A stretch of 64,000 bases of DNA from Sympetrum striolatum (Eukaryota > Arthropoda > Insecta > Odonata > Libellulidae): contig OX388348.1 in assembly GCA_947579665.1 (NCBI GenBank), positions 10,416,001-10,480,000 of the forward strand, written 5' to 3'. Within the stretch, counting starts at the first letter, position 1. Every line of letters starts with the position of its first letter. Under the pieces are notes generated by a model. That model saw only the letters and a program-made list of their open reading frames with translations, ran no database searches and had not been told where the DNA came from. Positions 59,101 through 64,000 of this stretch are shown piece by piece. A program made the position numbers and the translations under genes.

Positions 59101-60048
59101 AATTAAACTCGATTCGGTCTGTTTCCCTTCCAAATTCAACTCCACCTGAAAACTAATAATAATTTCCAAATTGAACTCACCAAATTATCCAGGAAGACGC
59201 GACGAATGAACGCAATAAAATTATAAATTTGAACAATTCCACTGAGACAGGAAATAAACACGAATGGTTTTGTCGTATTACGCCATCAGCAGGTAGTCAC
59301 TGCTTCTGTAGCATCTGTCACAGTTTCTGTAAAATTAGCACTTACATGTGGAAGTATAAATTTATAATTTTATTGTGTTAAATCAATAAGTAATCGTATA
59401 TTATGGGATTCCACCAAATATCGTTTACTCAGTATAATTTACTCTAGGAAGAGATGAAACCTTTCATACCCACATAAATATGATTCTTGCCCTGCTTCTA
59501 AGGTATAGAGGGAATCTTGACCAGTAAGTTTACAATGACCGTATAATACATCAGCGTTATATTTCCGAATCCCAATTTCATTTAAAATTCAATGCAGCTC
59601 CTCCAATTTTAAAAAGAGACGCAATAGCTACATTTTGACTCACGGCCATGTTTTGCTCCAGAAAATGTTTCTTTTCCCTGCTTCTTTTGGCTTATAAACC
59701 GTTGGCTCGTAATCTTTCAAATGTTACCCTAAAAATTTATTGTTGAGCAGTCGTCCAAGCGCTGAACTGCTTCTGGATGTGATTTACCACATTCTGCGTC
59801 TATGGCTGGGGATATTTTTTAGTTACATATTCTAAACATGTGATAGTGATATTCTATCGATGTGATTTACCACAGTTTGCGTCTACTGCTGGGAAAATTT
59901 GGACTTACCTATTCTATCCAATATAGAAAAGTGTTGTCATTCATTTTTTCATCAGCTAAATTAATGTAATTTATTGTTTTATTCGTCAGAAATAAGAAAT
60001 CAGATTATTAGATACGAATTATTCGAAAATATTAAGAGTGGTCTTTAG
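56153..60048. other. No gene seen
   Basis: Almost 4 kb of AT-rich sequence with frames below 65 codons and no recognised repeat. Confidence 0.5.
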
Positions 60049-60061
60049 AAATTGCAATATA

Positions 60062-60184
60062 GTAGTATTGTTAAAAGTGCTTCGACAGCTTAGGTCATTT
60101 CGCACATTGGCTCCCACCGGGATTCGAACCTGGGACCGCTTTCACCAAAGGCAAACGTGCTGTCCACATGACTATCCGGGAGCA
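60062..60184 (-). mobile_element. SINE (second family) with clean target duplication
   Basis: On the minus strand the insert begins tgctcccggatagtcatgtg and contains cccaggttcgaatcccggtg then ggagcc, with a perfect 7-bp acceptor-like stem (ggctccc/gggagcc). A short body follows (caatgtgcgaaatgacctaa). The identical 13-base word aaattgcaatata flanks it at 60049-60061 and 60185-60197, marking a target-site duplication. The duplication is intact, so this is a relatively young insertion of about 123 bases. The tail is not a clear poly-A. Confidence 0.88.
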
Positions 60185-60197
60185 AAATTGCAATATA

Positions 60198-61706
60198 AAA
60201 CATGTATAAAATTAATATACAATGTAAGAAAAATCGGACAGTAATGATTTGTTGGCCAATATTTGATTAGTATTCATTACGGAATTGTCGTAAGAACGTT
60301 GCGATTTTGATTTATGAAATATAAAGAAACATTGATATGTCTTAATACTGAAGTGTACAACCTAAACAAAATAGAACGTTTCATTGTAATTTAAAGAGGT
60401 TTTTCTTACCGGTCTTGGCGGTATTTTAAGCGTAAATCTTACTTTCTAAGGGCCTAAAATGTCCTCAACGTGCTCTTGAGAGCGTTCTCTTTGGCAAGAT
60501 CGTTACGAGTCAGAAATAAATGCTTGTGCATGAATATAATGTTTCATGCCGAGAAAGACCTCTAGATTTGTAAATTTCAACTACGCAATAAATGCTATAG
60601 TATTGTAACTGCAAGGAAAGAATTTAAACTACTATTTGGCAAAGTAGATGAAAAAGCGCGTGAATCGGAGAAGGGGCGAAAGATGAGCGGTATAAATAAC
60701 ACCGTCCAACACTAAACGAGTGCATCTGGAGTCGAATCTTCTGGAGCGAGATGGGAATCCATTTTTAACGCTAACCAATGATCATCCGTAAAAACAATTC
60801 GCAGGCCTTCCTTCATTCCAGTGACAGCAACGTTTCGTTGTAAAACTCTTTCATCTAAAGTTGCGAAATGTCAGCGGAATCAACCTAAGTGAATATCCGA
60901 GAGTTGTTTTTACAGTCGAGTCACCTGGAAATCTTCTATTACTTCCAACTGATCGTCCTCTGGTCACATCCGAATCAATTGGCAGTTAATTTATAGTTCG
61001 CGGAAATAGAACTAGTATATCTAGCGACAGGAAAGAGTTGGTAGTGAAGCATATCTAAATAGAGAAATATTAATTAATTTTTTTCTTTCCGCTAAGTCCT
61101 AGTGTGAGACGCAATTATGAGCCGTTTTGTAATATTATGAATCCAATTTTTAATCAGAATTTGTGATTCAATTGGACGTCGATTGATATTTCGACTTACA
61201 GACAGAAGAAATAGACAAGGAAAGTAGGCCTTAATATCGAAAGACGAGATAAAGCGATTGAAGGAAGTAATACTCATTGCATTGGATATTTCGGTGAATA
61301 CATGAAAGGCGATCTCGTTGGAATGGAGTTGAGCGATGGGTCAATTGAGATGCGTGCCGACGTAAGATGAACGAGAGGGACGACCGAATCGAGGGGGCGT
61401 CAACATTTTGTGAAGCTTGTCACTTAATTGAAAGATGGTCTACTCGATACACTTTCTTCATTGTGGCACTGTTTGGGATCAGTATTTTGTATTCGGCAAT
61501 CTTTTAATCGGAAGGCCAAATGTAAAGCCATTCATTTATTATATATCCTGCAGATTAAATTTCATTGCGTGGGATATGCGTGGAATGAACTCAGATATCA
61601 AAACCTCTACTACTATTGAATGAGACAACGAATTATCACCTTTAATCATCGTAGAGCCTGAGTTTGCACGAAATTCGAAAGAGTAACCTTAATATTTAAA
61701 ATATGC
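60198..61706. other. No gene seen
   Basis: AT-rich with no supported frame or repeat. Confidence 0.5.
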
Positions 61707-61880
61707 TTATTTATTTATTTATTCAAAGATTCACATACAGTTCTGAAACCATTTTACACATGACGTAACAAATTTAAAATAAATATACATGATTATACAA
61801 AATAAATAGAAACGAATTAAACTAAAAATAACACACACACACACACACATATATATATTTATTTATTTATTTATTTACAG
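61707..61880 (-). mobile_element. Probable LINE 3' end with AAAT-type tail, plus microsatellites
   Basis: On the minus strand cagaactgtatgtgaatctt is followed by tgaataaataaataaataag. This is the common terminal form of several arthropod LINE families (…gaatctttgaataaataaa). An (AC)n run at 61832-61850, a short (AT)n and ttta repeats to about 61878 adjoin it. No coding part remains. Confidence 0.5.
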
Positions 61881-64000
61881 GAATTTACTGAATTTAAGAA
61901 TGCGTCAAGCGACAGTCTGAAGGGGTCAATGAAGGGAGGTAGGGATTTTCAGTTCAATTCAGAAGATTTGAAAGTCTATAAAGTAGGGAACGTTGACCAA
62001 GGGACGATCTAAATGAAGGATATTTAAAATTATATTATTTATATATGTATAGATATTTGAAATTATAAATTTTAACCTGAGTTTATATTGTGATTTTTGG
62101 AAACTATACGAACTCCTCTTACTCTCGTAAGTCAAATAATGTTTGCAGTCAAAAAACGTATAAGCAATAATATTTGCTCAACTGCGTGTATTTTATTAAA
62201 CCTCTGTGATAATTAAAACAACGCTTAATTATCTATACTAAGAAATTTGGAACTGGAAATGAATGAACTGGAGTGAACCTGGAAATTATAAACTTTTTTA
62301 CAAAACGTAGAGATTTCAGCTAAATAGTTTTGTAAATATTCAACGAGAGATTATGTTTTTCCCCCAATGTGATCTTGATTTAAATTTGGCTTGAATTGGA
62401 TTTGCGAAAAGAAATCAGTTTGTCAAAAAGAGAGAATTTAATTAATCGCGTAATAAAGACTCGTCTCTTGTGATGTAATATTATCTCGATTCCTTAACTT
62501 TTACAAAGGAAATTACATCCTTCCTTATACAGCCAGATATCTTTTCCTCCAACTTGCCAAATCCCCGATTATCTCAGCGCGAGGCCTTCGAAATTTACGG
62601 CTCTTTTTTGGAGAAATCGCATAAAATACACGCTCCCCCAGAAGAACGCGGAAACCCAGGAATTTCCTTTTACGCCTTTAAAATTTAGTGTTATTTTAAG
62701 GGAAAGAGTGATATATCGCACGAGTAGAATCCCTTCTCGTAATTTGAATCCTTGTCCTCCAGTTCTCACATGTTCGATTTTTATCTCATTTTGCTCGATC
62801 TTAACTGCATTTGATTTTACAAACGATGGAATTAAAGATACACTTAGAACAGGAAAGCGTGCGACTCAACGCAAGGTTAAGTGAATTCGCTTTCTTTGAT
62901 TCTCACGATATTTGGGACAGTGTTTACCGAGAGTGGCATCGACCCATGCGAGGTTCCCCTAATTCGGATTTACATCGATGTTTAACTTTAAGGGATGACA
63001 TAACGATATCTTGTTATAATAAATCCATGTTTATTTATAATAAAGGGATATGCCACTATAAGAAGGAAACATTGTCGATCTTGTTTTCATCTTCGAATTG
63101 GTAACCAGAATAATTGTATCTCACGCGTGGTGATGGACATTCTTCAGAATCGAATTCTACATTAATTCTGCGCTCTATTTGTATTTGAACTGGTTACAAA
63201 TTTATATCGAGACTAGATGCATGCGTATTACCAAAGTGAACAAAGCTTGGAAATGAGTGATAAATTAAAGTGATATCTCTGTTAACATGACTGAGATATC
63301 TTGACGGATACATTATTAAGAAATAGGGTGCTTCCCCTCGAATGTGCATTAGGGTGGTTCGAAAAAAACTTTTTTTTTATTTTAGATCGCTATAGAGCGG
63401 AAAAGTTGCGATTGGTATAGACATGAAAAAAGCACTATAGTTGAGCCGTTGAGTCTTGAGCTCTGCGGTACTTTTTCGGTGCTAGTGGTAGGGGAAGCGG
63501 TGTTGCCAAATTTGACTTTTTCAGATAATCGAACATTGACTAAAATAAAAAATAGTTCAATAAAAGGAGAATATCTTCCATGAATTATTTTGTTGTAGTG
63601 CTAATAGTTAATCCTGAAAAAAATACTTTATTCGAATTTTCTGAAGTATGCGGTTTATTTTTTAGTTTCATTCCTAAAGCCATTTTAGAGAAATGGTTCA
63701 TCTAACGAAATTGAAAAAATTAAAATATATTTTTCGTTCTTATAGCTTTCAAACGTAATTTATTATTTAAACATACGTTGGTATGTTGTAGAGATAATAA
63801 ATGTTTTATAGTAGAAGACCACAAATTATCTAGTCGACGTAGTGAAAAAAGTAGTCTCTAGCTAAATTACGTTCTATTTAAATAATCTCCATGATGATTA
63901 CACAAAAATGTTATGTAAATATGATATATATTTTTAATAAAAGTTTCATCCCAATATCTTAATCGAGGCTTGAGTTATGGTAGTTTATAATAGCTTCAAC
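61881..64000. other. No gene seen
   Basis: AT-rich. 63350-63535 contains tagggtggttcgaaaaaaac and ttgccaaatttgactttttc, wording often seen at ends of arthropod DNA transposons, but no matching opposite end is visible. Confidence 0.4.

Overview
The window looks like ordinary nuclear intergenic DNA of an arthropod, probably an insect; I cannot name the species. It is strongly AT-rich and has no operons, no long intact reading frames and no recognisable host gene. It contains remnants of many animal transposon classes: RTE-like and CR1/L2-like LINEs, a Penelope-like element, a pogo-type transposon carrying a PHD finger, Tc1/mariner copies and miniatures, a Helitron helicase fragment and several tRNA-derived SINEs. 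Nearly every open frame is either transposon debris or chance.

Layout. 1-24.8 kb is mostly unique AT-rich sequence. It holds a SINE (1.2 kb), a LINE 3' end (2.7-3.6 kb), a short foldback element (7.6 kb), tRNA-like hairpin elements (11.2, 17.0, 19.6 kb), a 20-bp triplet repeat (13.1 kb) and a stretch open on both strands (18.9-19.4 kb). 24.8-30.3 kb holds a Penelope-like 3' end, a Tc1-like remnant, an exon-like segment (26.2 kb), SINE copies and a 5'-truncated CR1-like LINE. 34.25-36.74 kb is a complete but dead pogo-type element with 26-bp terminal repeats and TA duplications. 37.7-40.9 kb is a decayed LINE (endonuclease, reverse transcriptase, C-terminus) split by a second LINE fragment. 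43-47.2 kb has a LINE 3' UTR, an RTE element and a SINE. 47.3-51.1 kb has an inverted pair of an unnamed repeat, a possible Harbinger fragment, two abutting TA-flanked miniature elements, a Helitron fragment and hairpins. 53.8-56.2 kb has LINE tails, a Penelope-like foldback and a LINE split by a near-perfect 224-bp palindrome. 56.2-64 kb is largely featureless apart from a SINE with a clean target duplication (60.1 kb) and a LINE tail (61.7 kb).

How the parts relate. One LINE family, with a conserved 3' end and an ATT-repeat tail, recurs in six or more places. The SINE at 46.5 kb ends in a closely similar tail, which suggests it borrowed that LINE's machinery. The 77-bp miniature at 49.4 kb shares its terminus and inner sequence with the larger Tc1-like remnant at 25.4-25.85 kb. 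I found no clear new functional system. The best leads are the SINE/LINE tail match, the palindrome inside a LINE, the tRNA-like sequences enclosed by inverted repeats, the abutting miniatures and the exon-like segment at 26.2 kb. All identities come from reading the sequence; no database search was run.
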